Positions 1-8,960 of a stretch of DNA of 64,000 bases are shown in pieces. Position 1 is the first letter of the stretch. Every line of letters begins with the position of its first letter. Both the position numbers and the translations under genes were made by a program. The DNA lies in the NCBI GenBank assembly GCA_027489065.1, contig JAIYAM010000015.1, forward strand, positions 1 to 64,000, in the 5' to 3' direction. The stretch comes from Erythrobacteraceae bacterium. Its GTDB lineage: Bacteria > Pseudomonadota > Alphaproteobacteria > Sphingomonadales > Sphingomonadaceae. Under the pieces are notes generated by a model. It saw nothing but the letters and a program-made list of their open reading frames with translations, was not told the origin of the DNA and did no database searches.

Positions 1-1
1 G

Positions 2-70
2 CAGTGGTTCTTCTTCGCGCTGACCGCGCTTGTCATCTACGTGCTGGCATTAAGGCGCCCGCGCGGTTAG
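2..70 (+). CDS. C-terminal end of an upstream gene, probably SURF1 family protein (partial)
   Basis: Frame 2 reads QWFFFALTALVIYVLALRRPRG* with stop at 68-70; resembles the C-terminal TM helix of SURF1, which often precedes thrC in sphingomonads. Confidence 0.55.
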   Translation, partial: QWFFFALTALVIYVLALRRPRG

Positions 71-81
71 GCGCTTCGCCC

Positions 82-1500
82 ATGCAATACGTATCGACCA
101 GGGGGAGCGCGCCTGCGCTCGATTTCGAAGGGGTGACGCTGGCGGGCCTTGCCAGCGACGGGGGCCTCTATGTGCCGGCCGAATGGCCGCGCTTCAGCGA
201 AGCCGAGATCCGCGCGATGCGGGGCTGGCCCTATTGGGAAGTGGCGGTCGAGGTGATGCGGCCCTTCATCGGTGACAGCCTGACCGAAACGGAGCTGGAG
301 AACATCTGCATGGATGTTTACTGCGGCCAGTTCAGCCACGCTGCCGTCGCGCCGTTGGTGCAACTCGACCAACAGCATTGGCTGCTCGAACTGTTCCACG
401 GGCCGACGCTGGCGTTCAAGGATGTCGCGCTGCAACTGCTCGGCCGCCTGTTCGAGACCTTCCTTGAACGTCGCGATCAGCGCCTCACCATCGTTGGCGC
501 GACCAGCGGGGATACGGGCTCGGCGGCGATCCACGCGGTCGCCGGGCGCAAGCGCACCGAGATTTTCATGCTCCACCCCAAGGGCCGAGTGAGCGACGTT
601 CAGCGCCGACAGATGACCACGGTGCGCGCGCCCAACGTTCACAACCTTGCGATTGAAGGCAGCTTTGACGACGCGCAGGCGCACGTGAAGCGGATGTTCA
701 ACGATGCCGATGTGACCGCGACGCTGAACCTCGGCGCGGTCAATTCGATCAACTGGGCGCGGTTGATGGCGCAGGTGGTCTATTACTTCACCAGCGCGCT
801 CCAGCTCGGAGCGCCGGATCGCAAGGTTGCCTATTCGGTGCCTACCGGCAATTTCGGCGATGTTTTTGCAGGCTACGTCGCGGCGAAGATGGGCTTGCCG
901 ATCGAGTTGTTGATGGTGGCGACCAACGTCAACGACATCCTGCGCCGCGCGATTGTCGATGGGGATTATTCCGCCGGGGGCGTCACGCCGACGATCACCC
1001 CTTCGATGGACATTCAGGTCAGCTCCAATTTCGAACGCCTGCTGTTTGACGCGGGTGGACGTGACGGGGCAGCGATGGCGGAGCAGATGCGCGCTTTCGA
1101 AGCGACCAAGGCGATGCGCCTGACCAATGCCCAGCGCGATGGGATCAAGGGGCAGTTCGTGGCGTTCAGCGCGAACCAGATCGAAACTGCGCGCGCGATG
1201 CAATGGGCCTATCAGGGGAGCGGCCAGATCATTGATCCGCACACTGCCGTGGGCCTGTCTGTGGCGCGCGATGCTGTTTCGGATGATTCGATCAATCCGC
1301 TTACGCCCATCATCACCCTCGCCACCGCGCACCCCGCCAAGTTCCCCGATGCGGTCGAGCGCGCCATCGGCCTGCGCCCGGCGCTCCCGGCGCGGGTTGG
1401 CGACCTGTTCGGGCGCGAGGAGAGCTTTGTCGAGCTGGCGGGCGATTACGATACCACGCGCGACTATGTGCTGGAGCACGCGGCCGGATCGAAGGCGTAA
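82..1500 (+). CDS. thrC: Threonine synthase
   Basis: MQYVSTRGSAPALDFEGVTLAGLASDGGLYVP..., PLP motif LAFKDVALQ, GATSGDTGSAA; start at ATG 82 preferred over the ORF-track start at 4. Confidence 0.95.
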   Translation: MQYVSTRGSAPALDFEGVTLAGLASDGGLYVPAEWPRFSEAEIRAMRGWPYWEVAVEVMRPFIGDSLTETELENICMDVYCGQFSHAAVAPLVQLDQQHWLLELFHGPTLAFKDVALQLLGRLFETFLERRDQRLTIVGATSGDTGSAAIHAVAGRKRTEIFMLHPKGRVSDVQRRQMTTVRAPNVHNLAIEGSFDDAQAHVKRMFNDADVTATLNLGAVNSINWARLMAQVVYYFTSALQLGAPDRKVAYSVPTGNFGDVFAGYVAAKMGLPIELLMVATNVNDILRRAIVDGDYSAGGVTPTITPSMDIQVSSNFERLLFDAGGRDGAAMAEQMRAFEATKAMRLTNAQRDGIKGQFVAFSANQIETARAMQWAYQGSGQIIDPHTAVGLSVARDAVSDDSINPLTPIITLATAHPAKFPDAVERAIGLRPALPARVGDLFGREESFVELAGDYDTTRDYVLEHAAGSKA

Positions 1501-2414
1501 TGGCGCGCCTCGTCCAGCAGCCGCTGGTGATGGCGTGCGAGGGGTGGGACGGATACCGCCTCCTGGATAGCGGCGCGGGGCGCAAGTGGGAGGCGTTCGG
1601 CCCGTACAGCTTCATCCGCCCCGAACCCCAAGCCCTGTGGCAGCCGCGGATCGCGAACTGGCGGGCGGCGGGTGAGTTCATTCCGGGTTCGGACGAGGAC
1701 GGCGGCGGGCGTTGGCAGTTTTCGGGGCAATTCGCCGAACGCCTGCCCGATGCAGGCTGGGAGCTCGCGTGGAACGAGGTGCGCTTCACCGCCCGCCCGA
1801 CCCCTTTCCGCCACCTGCAATTCTTCCCCGATATGGCCCCGGTGTGGGACTGGATGCGGCAGCAGCTGGGCGCAATGACCGAGGCCGAGACCCTCAACCT
1901 GTTCGGCTATACTGGCCTTGGCACGCTTGCCCTGGCGCGGCACGGCCGGGTGACGCATGTTGATGCTTCAAAGAAGTCGGTCGCCCAGGCGCGCGAAAAC
2001 GCCGCGCTTTCGGGGCTCGCCGACTGTCCGATCCGCTGGCTCACCGACGATGCGGCCAAGTTCACCGCGCGCGAAGTGCGGCGCGAGAAGCGCTATGACG
2101 GGATCATCCTCGATCCGCCCAAGTTCGGCCGCGGGCCGGATGGCGAGGTGTGGCGGCTGGAGGAGCATCTTCCCGGCCTCGTCACCGATTGCGCCAAGCT
2201 GCTCGATGAGGGCAGCCGCTTTCTGTTCCTGACCGTCTATGCCGTGCGGATGAGCAGCCTTGCCATTGCCGGCTTGCTCGAAGAGGCGCTCGGCCACCTG
2301 CCGGGCGTGATCGAACATGGCGATCTTGCGGTGCGCGAGCAAGGGGAGGGCACGGCAGAGGGCACACGCCTGCTCCCGACGGCAATCTTCGCGCGCTGGT
2401 CCAATCCGCGCTAA
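1500..2414 (+). CDS. Class I SAM-dependent methyltransferase, RlmI-like 23S rRNA (cytosine-C5) methyltransferase family
   Basis: LNLFGYTGLGTLALARHG SAM motif, ILDPPKFGRGP; start overlaps thrC stop (TAATG). Confidence 0.8.
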   Translation: MARLVQQPLVMACEGWDGYRLLDSGAGRKWEAFGPYSFIRPEPQALWQPRIANWRAAGEFIPGSDEDGGGRWQFSGQFAERLPDAGWELAWNEVRFTARPTPFRHLQFFPDMAPVWDWMRQQLGAMTEAETLNLFGYTGLGTLALARHGRVTHVDASKKSVAQARENAALSGLADCPIRWLTDDAAKFTAREVRREKRYDGIILDPPKFGRGPDGEVWRLEEHLPGLVTDCAKLLDEGSRFLFLTVYAVRMSSLAIAGLLEEALGHLPGVIEHGDLAVREQGEGTAEGTRLLPTAIFARWSNPR

Positions 2415-2425
2415 GGGCGGCGGCC

Positions 2426-2812
2426 ATGACCGATTCGCTCATCCTTGAAGTCAATGACCTCGTCGTCGATGTCCTCACCGGCATCTATTCCGAGGAGACC
2501 GGCAAGCCCCAGCCGCTGCGCATTTCGGTCGCGGCGCGTTACAAGGTGGCGGATCGTTATGAGCCGGACACCCCGCTCGATGCGTCCAAGAACTACATGG
2601 ACCTCAAATTCGCCGCGTCCGGGGGCCTGCCCGCAGGCGTGCACTTCAAGCTGATCGAAGCGGTGGCCGATCACATCTGCGAGACGCTGTTCGTGCAGGA
2701 CGCGCGGGTTCAGGCGGTGACGGTCAAGATCGTGAAGCTCGCGATTGCCGAGGCGGACGAGCAGATCGGCATCACGCTGCATCGCGAACGCCCCTCCGAT
2801 TTCGGCGCCTGA
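2426..2812 (+). CDS. folB: Dihydroneopterin aldolase
   Basis: MTDSLILEVNDLVVDVLTGIYSEETGKPQPLRISV, ~128 aa. Confidence 0.85.
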   Translation: MTDSLILEVNDLVVDVLTGIYSEETGKPQPLRISVAARYKVADRYEPDTPLDASKNYMDLKFAASGGLPAGVHFKLIEAVADHICETLFVQDARVQAVTVKIVKLAIAEADEQIGITLHRERPSDFGA

Positions 2813-2819
2813 CACGGTG

Positions 2820-3134
2820 ATGCGCCAGATCGAGGTCGGCCCGCTGCCGGAGGGCGCGCTCGATGCGGCCGCCGCTGTCATGGCCCTCCACCTCGAGGCG
2901 GCCCGCGCGATCCTTGCCGAGGAGGCGACCACCGCGCTCGCTTTCCTCCTGCCGCCTGCCGCCCACGATCACCGCGACTGGCGCCTCGCGCTGGCCCGCG
3001 ATCTGGCCCGCGAGGCGGCGCCCAAGCGGGTCAATGTCGTCGCCGGATCGCCAGGAGAGGCCCGCGAGGCGACCTTACGCTTTTTGGCAGATGCGCCCGG
3101 CGTGACAGGGCAGTATCTGTCGTGCGATGACTAA
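2820..3134 (+). CDS. Conserved small hypothetical protein (Rossmann-like)
   Basis: In-frame ATG 2820 (MRQIEVGPLPEGALDAAAAVMALH...), 8 nt after folB, overlaps moaA start. Confidence 0.6.
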   Translation: MRQIEVGPLPEGALDAAAAVMALHLEAARAILAEEATTALAFLLPPAAHDHRDWRLALARDLAREAAPKRVNVVAGSPGEAREATLRFLADAPGVTGQYLSCDD

Positions 3135-4191
3135 GGATGTGTCCACACCAGTGCCCCGCAAGCCCGATCTCATCGTGCTGAAGGACCCGGCCGAAACCCG
3201 GCCGCTGGTCGATGCCTTCATGCGCCGCATCACCTATTTGCGCCTTTCGGTGACCGATCGCTGCGATCTCAGGTGCTCCTACTGCATGCCCGAGCGCATG
3301 ACCTTCCTTCCCAAGAAGGAGGTGCTGAGCCTTGAGGAGCTGTACGACCTTGCCACCGGCTTCATCGCGCGCGGCGTCACCAAGATCCGCATCACCGGCG
3401 GCGAGCCTTTGGTCAGGCGCGACATCATCGACCTGTTCACCGCGCTGGGGCGCAGGCTGGGGCACGACCTTGCCGAACTGACGCTGACCACCAACGGCAC
3501 CCAGCTTGCCGAACACGCCGAAGCGCTGGCCAAGGCCGGCGTGCGGCGGGTCAACGTCTCGCTCGATACGCTGGACCGCGCCAAGTTTGCCGAGCTGACC
3601 CGGCGCGACATGCTGCCGCAGGTGCTGGAGGGGATCGCCGCGGCCAGGGCGGCCGGGATCAAGGTCAAGCTGAATGCCGTGGCGCTCAAGGGCGTTAACG
3701 AGGCCGAATTGCCCGACCTCATTGCCTGGGGGCACGGGCAGGGCCACGATGTGACGCTGATCGAGGTGATGCCCTTGGGCGATGTCGAGGAGGAGCGGCT
3801 TGACCAGTATCTCCCCCTCGATGCCGTGCGCGCAGGGTTGGCGGAGCGCTGGACGCTGACCGACAGCCACTACAAGACCGGCGGGCCTTCGCACTATGTC
3901 GACGTGGCCGAGACCGGCGGGCGGCTCGGCTTCATCACCCCGCACACCAGCAACTTCTGCGCCGGCTGCAACCGCTTGCGGGTGACGGCGACCGGCCAGC
4001 TCTACCCCTGTCTCGGCGGGGGCGAGCAAGTTGACCTGCGCAGCGCGCTGCGCTCCGATGCGCCGGAAGCCAACCTCGCCGCCGCGCTTGACGAGGCGCT
4101 GCGCATCAAGCCCGAAAAGCATCACTTCCGCATGGACGCCCGGGGCGCTGCTCCGGCACTGGCGCGGCACATGTCGATGACGGGGGGGTGA
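3127..4191 (+). CDS. moaA: GTP 3',8-cyclase MoaA
   Basis: Radical SAM CxxxCxxC (DRCDLRCSYCMPE), ITGGEPLVR, C-terminal FCAGCNRLR. Confidence 0.97.
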   Translation: MTKDVSTPVPRKPDLIVLKDPAETRPLVDAFMRRITYLRLSVTDRCDLRCSYCMPERMTFLPKKEVLSLEELYDLATGFIARGVTKIRITGGEPLVRRDIIDLFTALGRRLGHDLAELTLTTNGTQLAEHAEALAKAGVRRVNVSLDTLDRAKFAELTRRDMLPQVLEGIAAARAAGIKVKLNAVALKGVNEAELPDLIAWGHGQGHDVTLIEVMPLGDVEEERLDQYLPLDAVRAGLAERWTLTDSHYKTGGPSHYVDVAETGGRLGFITPHTSNFCAGCNRLRVTATGQLYPCLGGGEQVDLRSALRSDAPEANLAAALDEALRIKPEKHHFRMDARGAAPALARHMSMTGG

Positions 4192-4195
4192 GCGG

Positions 4196-4435
4196 GTGAT
4201 CACCGTGGTGCTCCTCGGCAAGCTCGCCGATGTGGCGGGCGCACCGTCGCTAAGCTTGCAAGGGCCGCTCGATTGGGCCGGACTGAAGGCGGCGCTGCCA
4301 GATACGCTTGCCGAAGCACTTGGTGATCCGCGCAACCGTGTGGCGCTGAATGGCGCGCTCATCGCCGACACAGCGGCGCTCCAGGCGGCCGCGGGTGACG
4401 AGATCGCGCTGCTCCCGCCCGTCTCCGGCGGCTGA
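4196..4435 (+). CDS. moaD: Molybdopterin synthase small subunit MoaD
   Basis: 79 aa ending LLPPVSGG (C-terminal Gly-Gly); GTG start. Confidence 0.9.
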   Translation: MITVVLLGKLADVAGAPSLSLQGPLDWAGLKAALPDTLAEALGDPRNRVALNGALIADTAALQAAAGDEIALLPPVSGG

Positions 4436-4439
4436 GCCC

Positions 4440-4910
4440 ATGTCCCCCCGCCCGCCGATGCGCGACATCCGCCTGCTCGACCAGCCGTTTCTGCCCGGCA
4501 TGCTGATCGGCCCCTTCACGCAGGCCAACAAGGGGCTGGGCGGTGTGTGCACCTTTGTGGGCGAGGTGCGCTTTGATCAGGGCGTCGAGGCGCTTGAACT
4601 CACCCATTACGCTCCGCTGACGCTGCCGGGGATGCACGCGCTGGCAACCCAAGCGTTTGGCCGCTTCGATCTGATGGGGCTCCTTATGGTCCACCGCGTC
4701 GGAATGATGCGCCCGGGCGAGCCGATCGTCTGCGTCTCGGCCGCCGCGCTCCACCGCCGCGACGCGATCGACGCGGTCGATTTCTGCATGGACCACCTCA
4801 AAAGCGCCGCGTGGTTCTGGAAGCGTGAGAAGCGGGCCGGGGAATGGCGCTGGGTCGAGCCGCGCGAGGCTGACCACAGCGACCTCGCGCGCTGGCACGA
4901 TCCGATTTGA
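4440..4910 (+). CDS. moaE: Molybdopterin synthase catalytic subunit MoaE
   Basis: GGVCTFVGEVR, LTHYAPLTLPGM, VHRVGMMRPGEPIVCVSAAALHRRDAIDAVDFCMDHLKSAAWFWKRE. Confidence 0.95.
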   Translation: MSPRPPMRDIRLLDQPFLPGMLIGPFTQANKGLGGVCTFVGEVRFDQGVEALELTHYAPLTLPGMHALATQAFGRFDLMGLLMVHRVGMMRPGEPIVCVSAAALHRRDAIDAVDFCMDHLKSAAWFWKREKRAGEWRWVEPREADHSDLARWHDPI

Positions 4911-4920
4911 TCCGCGTCAA
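4907..4920 (+). promoter_or_regulatory. Candidate FNR-type binding site TTGATccgcGTCAA
   Basis: 9/10 half-site match to TTGAT-N4-ATCAA; 56 bp upstream of ATG 4976. Confidence 0.55.
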
Positions 4921-4975
4921 AGCGGGGTCTCCGCCAGCCTGCTAATCCTTCCTCCAACAACAAGGAGGATCACCC

Positions 4976-5416
4976 ATGAGCCACATCGTCCACGACATTA
5001 TCGCCCGCGGCGACGCACGCATTGTCGAAGCGCCCGAAGCCGCAACGCCTGTCCGCAATCAGGTCGAGAGCGACCGCAATTTCGGCCTGCCCAAACCGCT
5101 CTATGCGGCGACTGTTTCGCTGTATCTCGGCTTCCTGCTGGTCATGGCCACTGCCTTCGGCAACCCCGAGCTGGCGATCCCGATGGCGATCTTCGTGGTC
5201 TTCATCGTTGCAGGCTTCGGTGTCCCGGCGATCTGGACGCGGCTGGCGGGTAATCCCAGCGAGCCGCAGACGATGGGCGAGTTCGCCCTCAAGGGCATCA
5301 TGACCCACACCGGACGCCTCGCCCCGCGCGACGCGACGATCCAGATGCTGATCCTGCCGGTGCTTCTGGTGGTTTGGGGGATGACCGTGGCGGTGATCGC
5401 GGCACTGGTCCGCTGA
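4976..5416 (+). CDS. Hypothetical membrane protein
   Basis: 146 aa with about three hydrophobic segments; AAGGAGG SD just upstream. Confidence 0.7.
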   Translation: MSHIVHDIIARGDARIVEAPEAATPVRNQVESDRNFGLPKPLYAATVSLYLGFLLVMATAFGNPELAIPMAIFVVFIVAGFGVPAIWTRLAGNPSEPQTMGEFALKGIMTHTGRLAPRDATIQMLILPVLLVVWGMTVAVIAALVR

Positions 5417-5452
5417 CCTGACCCGCTTCCCCTCGGGGCGGTGGCGTGACGC

Positions 5453-6142
5453 TTACCGCCCTGAAATCTCTTGCAGCAGTTCCGGATTGCGCAAGCTGAT
5501 GCCGCGTTTGCCTTCGCGCCGGATCGCGCCCATGTCCTCAAGCTCGCCCAGCTTCCGGCTGACCGTCTCGATGGTGAGCCCAAGCATGTTGCCGATCTCA
5601 CCGCGGGTCAGCGGCAGTTCGAAATGTTCGGCGAGGTGGCACGAACTTTCGCTCGCGGCGGCGGCGAAATCGTGGAGCAGGGCGGCGAGCCGGGCCTCGG
5701 CGCTGGCGTGGCCGGTGAGTTCGAGCAGGCCCCGCGTCGCCAGCAGGTCGGCCTGGCTGCGGCGCAGCAGCGCGCGGGCGAGTGCGGGGTAATCCTCGAT
5801 CGCCCGCTCGATATCGCGGCGCGCAAAGGTGCACAGCCGACTGTCGGTCAGCGCCACCACGTCGTGATGGGCAAAGGGCGCGAACAGTTCGCCGATGAAG
5901 CCGGCCGGATGGACCAGCGCGAGGATCTGTTCGTTGCCGTTCTGGTCGATCGCCGACACCTTGAGCGCGCCCGACAGCAGCGTTGCGCAGGCCGCCTCCT
6001 CATCGCCGGCTGCGAACAGCATCTCGCCGCGCTTCAGCGTGCGGGTGCGGCCTGCGGCGGCCATCGCATCGCGTTCTTCCGGGGTGAGCACGGCGCAGGC
6101 AGCGGTCTCCTTGACGGGGCAGGTGCTGCACGCAAGGTTCAT
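5453..6142 (-). CDS. Crp/Fnr family regulator, FnrL-type ([4Fe-4S] O2 sensor)
   Basis: MNLACSTCPVKETAACAVL (C-x2-C-x7-C), central Cys (DSRLCTF), HTH IETVSRKLGELE; in-frame start at 6142. Confidence 0.9.
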   Translation of the reverse strand: MNLACSTCPVKETAACAVLTPEERDAMAAAGRTRTLKRGEMLFAAGDEEAACATLLSGALKVSAIDQNGNEQILALVHPAGFIGELFAPFAHHDVVALTDSRLCTFARRDIERAIEDYPALARALLRRSQADLLATRGLLELTGHASAEARLAALLHDFAAAASESSCHLAEHFELPLTRGEIGNMLGLTIETVSRKLGELEDMGAIRREGKRGISLRNPELLQEISGR

Positions 6143-6639
6143 GATCCCATAATCTCCCACAGACGCTGGATCGCAGCATCCTGGCGGGCGAGCTGGGCCG
6201 CGACCTCGCTCTGCGCGGCGGTCACCGCCGGTTCGGCGCTGAGTGCGGCGGCCGCTTCGGCAGCAAGGCTGTCAAGCGCGGCGAGCGTCCCGGCGGTGCC
6301 TGCGCGCTTCGAATCGAGGTCGGCCATCGCCACCAGTGCGGCGGCACGCGCGTCGCTTTCGAAGGGCTGGCCGGCGGCGGCGTGTGCGAGTCGCGCGGCG
6401 GACGGCTCCTGCGCGGCGAAAGCAGCGGCGGACGCAGCCGCGGCGGCGCGCAGTTCGGCGAGGCGCGCGGGCGAGGTGGCGGGGCGATTCGGCGGAGCGG
6501 GCGGAAGCGGCGCGCCCGCAGCACCGGTCTCGAAGGGGCGCAGCATCAGCGAGGGATAGGCCTCCCCCCCCGACGCACAGGCCGAGAGGGCCGCAAGCAG
6601 CGCCGCCAACCCCAGCCAATCTGTCGTGTTCCGTCGCAT
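6139..6639 (-). CDS. Hypothetical lipoprotein, Ala-rich
   Basis: MRRNTTDWLGLAALLAALSACASG lipobox; translationally coupled to the Fnr-type gene. Confidence 0.6.
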   Translation of the reverse strand: MRRNTTDWLGLAALLAALSACASGGEAYPSLMLRPFETGAAGAPLPPAPPNRPATSPARLAELRAAAAASAAAFAAQEPSAARLAHAAAGQPFESDARAAALVAMADLDSKRAGTAGTLAALDSLAAEAAAALSAEPAVTAAQSEVAAQLARQDAAIQRLWEIMGS

Positions 6640-6738
6640 AATGATCCCGTGTCCGCTTACCATGACACCCTGCCTTGGCAAAGCACCCTGACGCCCCCGA
6701 TCGTCCGACTTTTTGGTGTCGGCGGATCCCCAGGGGCG

Positions 6739-6767
6739 TTGACTTGGCGGAGCCTTTCCCCTAACGG
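6739..6767 (+). promoter_or_regulatory. Possible promoter for rplU-rpmA (TTGACT-N17-TAACGG)
   Basis: Good -35, weak -10, ~110 bp upstream of rplU. Confidence 0.3.
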
Positions 6768-6876
6768 CCACCATCTTTCCGGGGCCTGCACCTTCGCACG
6801 CCTCGCACTGCCGTCCGGATGGCGTGGCCTAAATCCACCCTCTTCCGGACCAGCACAGAGTTGAGAGTATAAAGCA

Positions 6877-7257
6877 ATGTTCGCTGTAGTGCGCACGGGC
6901 GGCAAGCAATATCGGGTTGCCGCCGGAGACAAGATTGCCGTTGAGAAGCTCGCAGGCGAAGCCGGCGACACGATCACGCTGGGCGATGTCCTGCTGGCCG
7001 GTGAAGGCGAAACCCTCGCCGATGCCGGTTCGGTGACCGTCTCGGCCGAGATCATCGCCCAGGCCAAGAGCGAAAAGGTGATCGTCTTCAAGAAGCGTCG
7101 CCGTCACAACTATCGGCGCAAGAACGGCCACCGCCAGCAGATGACCCTGCTGCGCATCACGGCTGTCGGCGCGGCCGAAGCCAAGCCGGCCAAGAAGGCC
7201 GCCGCCAAGAAGACCAAGACCGAAGCGCCGGCAGAAGCCGCCGCATCGGCCGAATAA
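6877..7257 (+). CDS. rplU: 50S ribosomal protein L21, with extended Lys/Ala C-terminus
   Basis: [25 protein letters not shown]. Confidence 0.98.
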   Translation: MFAVVRTGGKQYRVAAGDKIAVEKLAGEAGDTITLGDVLLAGEGETLADAGSVTVSAEIIAQAKSEKVIVFKKRRRHNYRRKNGHRQQMTLLRITAVGAAEAKPAKKAAAKKTKTEAPAEAAASAE

Positions 7258-7271
7258 GGAGCGACTGAACC

Positions 7272-7541
7272 ATGGCACACAAGAAAGCAGGCGGTTCGTC
7301 GCGTAACGGTCGTGATTCGGCCGGTCGTCGCTTGGGCGTGAAGAAGTTCGGCGGTCAGGAAGTGATCGGCGGCAACATTATCATCCGTCAGCGCGGCACC
7401 CGCGTGTACCCGGGCGTGAATGTCGGCATCGGCAAGGATCACACCCTGTACTCGCTCGCCGAAGGCGTGGTGCGATTCCACTCGGGCAAGCTCGGCCGCA
7501 AATACGTCTCGGTAGACGTCATGGCCGAAGCCGCAGAGTAA
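7272..7541 (+). CDS. rpmA: 50S ribosomal protein L27
   Basis: [29 protein letters not shown]. Confidence 0.99.
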   Translation: MAHKKAGGSSRNGRDSAGRRLGVKKFGGQEVIGGNIIIRQRGTRVYPGVNVGIGKDHTLYSLAEGVVRFHSGKLGRKYVSVDVMAEAAE

Positions 7542-7607
7542 GCGGACGATTCGATAAAGGGATCGTCCGCAAGGACGGTCCCGGCAGGTGCAAGACCTGC
7601 CACATGA

Positions 7608-7653
7608 GGGAGACAGGACCGTCCTCGTTTCGAGGGGGTCCGTCTCCCTTTTT
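7608..7653 (+). terminator. Strong intrinsic terminator after rpmA
   Basis: GGGAGAC(a)GGACC / GGTCCGTCTCCC plus inner CCTCG-ttt-CGAGG stem, then TTTTT. Confidence 0.85.
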
Positions 7654-7755
7654 GCATTCTCCCTCGAAAAAGCTGCGACACCATAATGTTTCGTGGCCGC
7701 GAAGTTGTCATGCGTCGACCTTAGGGCGGCGCGGGGCGAGGAAGGGAGAACTCGA

Positions 7756-8307
7756 ATGTTCCATCGCAGTCAAAGATTGCTGCTGCGGCCGATCTGGCCC
7801 GAGGACTGGCAGGATCTGCTGGCCGGCATCGCCGACGAGGCCGTGGTCCGCAACCTTGCCAATGCGCCGTGGCCCTACCGCGAGCAGGACGCGCGCGACT
7901 TCGCCGCAAAGCCCCTCGATCCGCGCCGCCCGCGCTTCATGATCACCCGCGCCGCCGACGCGCAGGCCATCGGCTGCATCGGTTTCGGCCCGATGGGCGA
8001 TGCCGCCAACGATTTCGGCGTGCAGGAGCTGGGCTACTGGATCGCGCGGCCGCACTGGGGCCAGGGCTATGCCACGGAAGCCGGGCGGGCGGTGCTCGAG
8101 ATCGCCGCGATTCTCGGCCACCGCGAGCTTGTCGCCTCGCACTTCCTCGACAATCCCGCCTCGGGCAAGGTGCTGCGCAAGCTCGGCTTCGAGCCGACCG
8201 GCACGACGCAGGAGCGGTGGTCCTGCGGGCGCGGCAGCCATGCTCCGACCGCAGTCTATCGCCGCGTGCTGGGGAGCGCCGAAGCGGGGCAGCAGCGCGC
8301 CGCGTGA
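7756..8307 (+). CDS. GNAT family N-acetyltransferase
   Basis: MFHRSQRLLLRPIWPEDWQDL..., ELGYWIARPHWGQGYATEAGRAVLEIA, VLRKLGFEPTG. Confidence 0.9.
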   Translation: MFHRSQRLLLRPIWPEDWQDLLAGIADEAVVRNLANAPWPYREQDARDFAAKPLDPRRPRFMITRAADAQAIGCIGFGPMGDAANDFGVQELGYWIARPHWGQGYATEAGRAVLEIAAILGHRELVASHFLDNPASGKVLRKLGFEPTGTTQERWSCGRGSHAPTAVYRRVLGSAEAGQQRAA

Positions 8308-8363
8308 GGCCGCTCGCTGCGCCGCTTGTTCGCGCCTGCAAAAGAGTTTAGGCGCGCGAGGGA

Positions 8364-8960
8364 ATGGCTAGCCGCAAGAGATTGACCCCCGAGGAATCGC
8401 GTTCGTCCGCGCTCGAAGCGGCGCGCGCGCTGCTGATCGAGACCGGGCCGCAGGCGGTGACGTTGAAGGCGGTCTCGGCGCGGATCGGCCGCACCCATGC
8501 CAATCTGCTGCATCACTTCGGCTCCGCCTCGGGGCTCCAGAAGGCGCTGGCCGAGCACCTGGCGCGGACGGTGTGCGAGACCATCCTCGAGGCGGTGCAC
8601 GCCAGTCGCGCGGGGCTCGGTTCGGCGCGCGAGGTGGTCGATCTCGCCTTCGACGCTTTCGACCGTGAAGGCGCGGGCGCGCTCACCAGCTGGATGCTGC
8701 TGACCGGCAACGAGGACGCGCTCGATCCGATCATCGCGACGATCCACGATCTGCTCGACGAGCTCGCACCGACCGAGCCGCCCGAGCACATCGCCGACCG
8801 GCGCCTGCAACGCGACACGCTCAGCCTCGTGCTGATGGCGCTGGGCGATGCGCTGATCGGCGGGGCGCTGGCCAAATCGCTCGGCCTGCCGCGCGACGTC
8901 GCGCGCGAGCGGGCGACGGCGATGCTCGAAGCGAGCCTCGCCGAGCATCTCGCGGCCTAG
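8364..8960 (+). CDS. TetR family transcriptional regulator
   Basis: N-terminal HTH: SSALEAARALLIETGPQAVTLKAVSARIGRTHANLLHHFGSASGL. Confidence 0.85.
   Translation: MASRKRLTPEESRSSALEAARALLIETGPQAVTLKAVSARIGRTHANLLHHFGSASGLQKALAEHLARTVCETILEAVHASRAGLGSAREVVDLAFDAFDREGAGALTSWMLLTGNEDALDPIIATIHDLLDELAPTEPPEHIADRRLQRDTLSLVLMALGDALIGGALAKSLGLPRDVARERATAMLEASLAEHLAA

Noticed and set aside
67-1479. 470-aa antisense ORF over thrC and many similar long opposite-strand ORFs
   Set aside because: High-GC codon bias lengthens antisense frames; composition is Arg/His/Gln-rich with no recognisable domain and the sense gene is clear
5417-5452. CCGCttCCCCtcGGGGCGG hairpin as a terminator between convergent genes
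   Set aside because: Short interrupted stem and no T-tract; too weak to annotate
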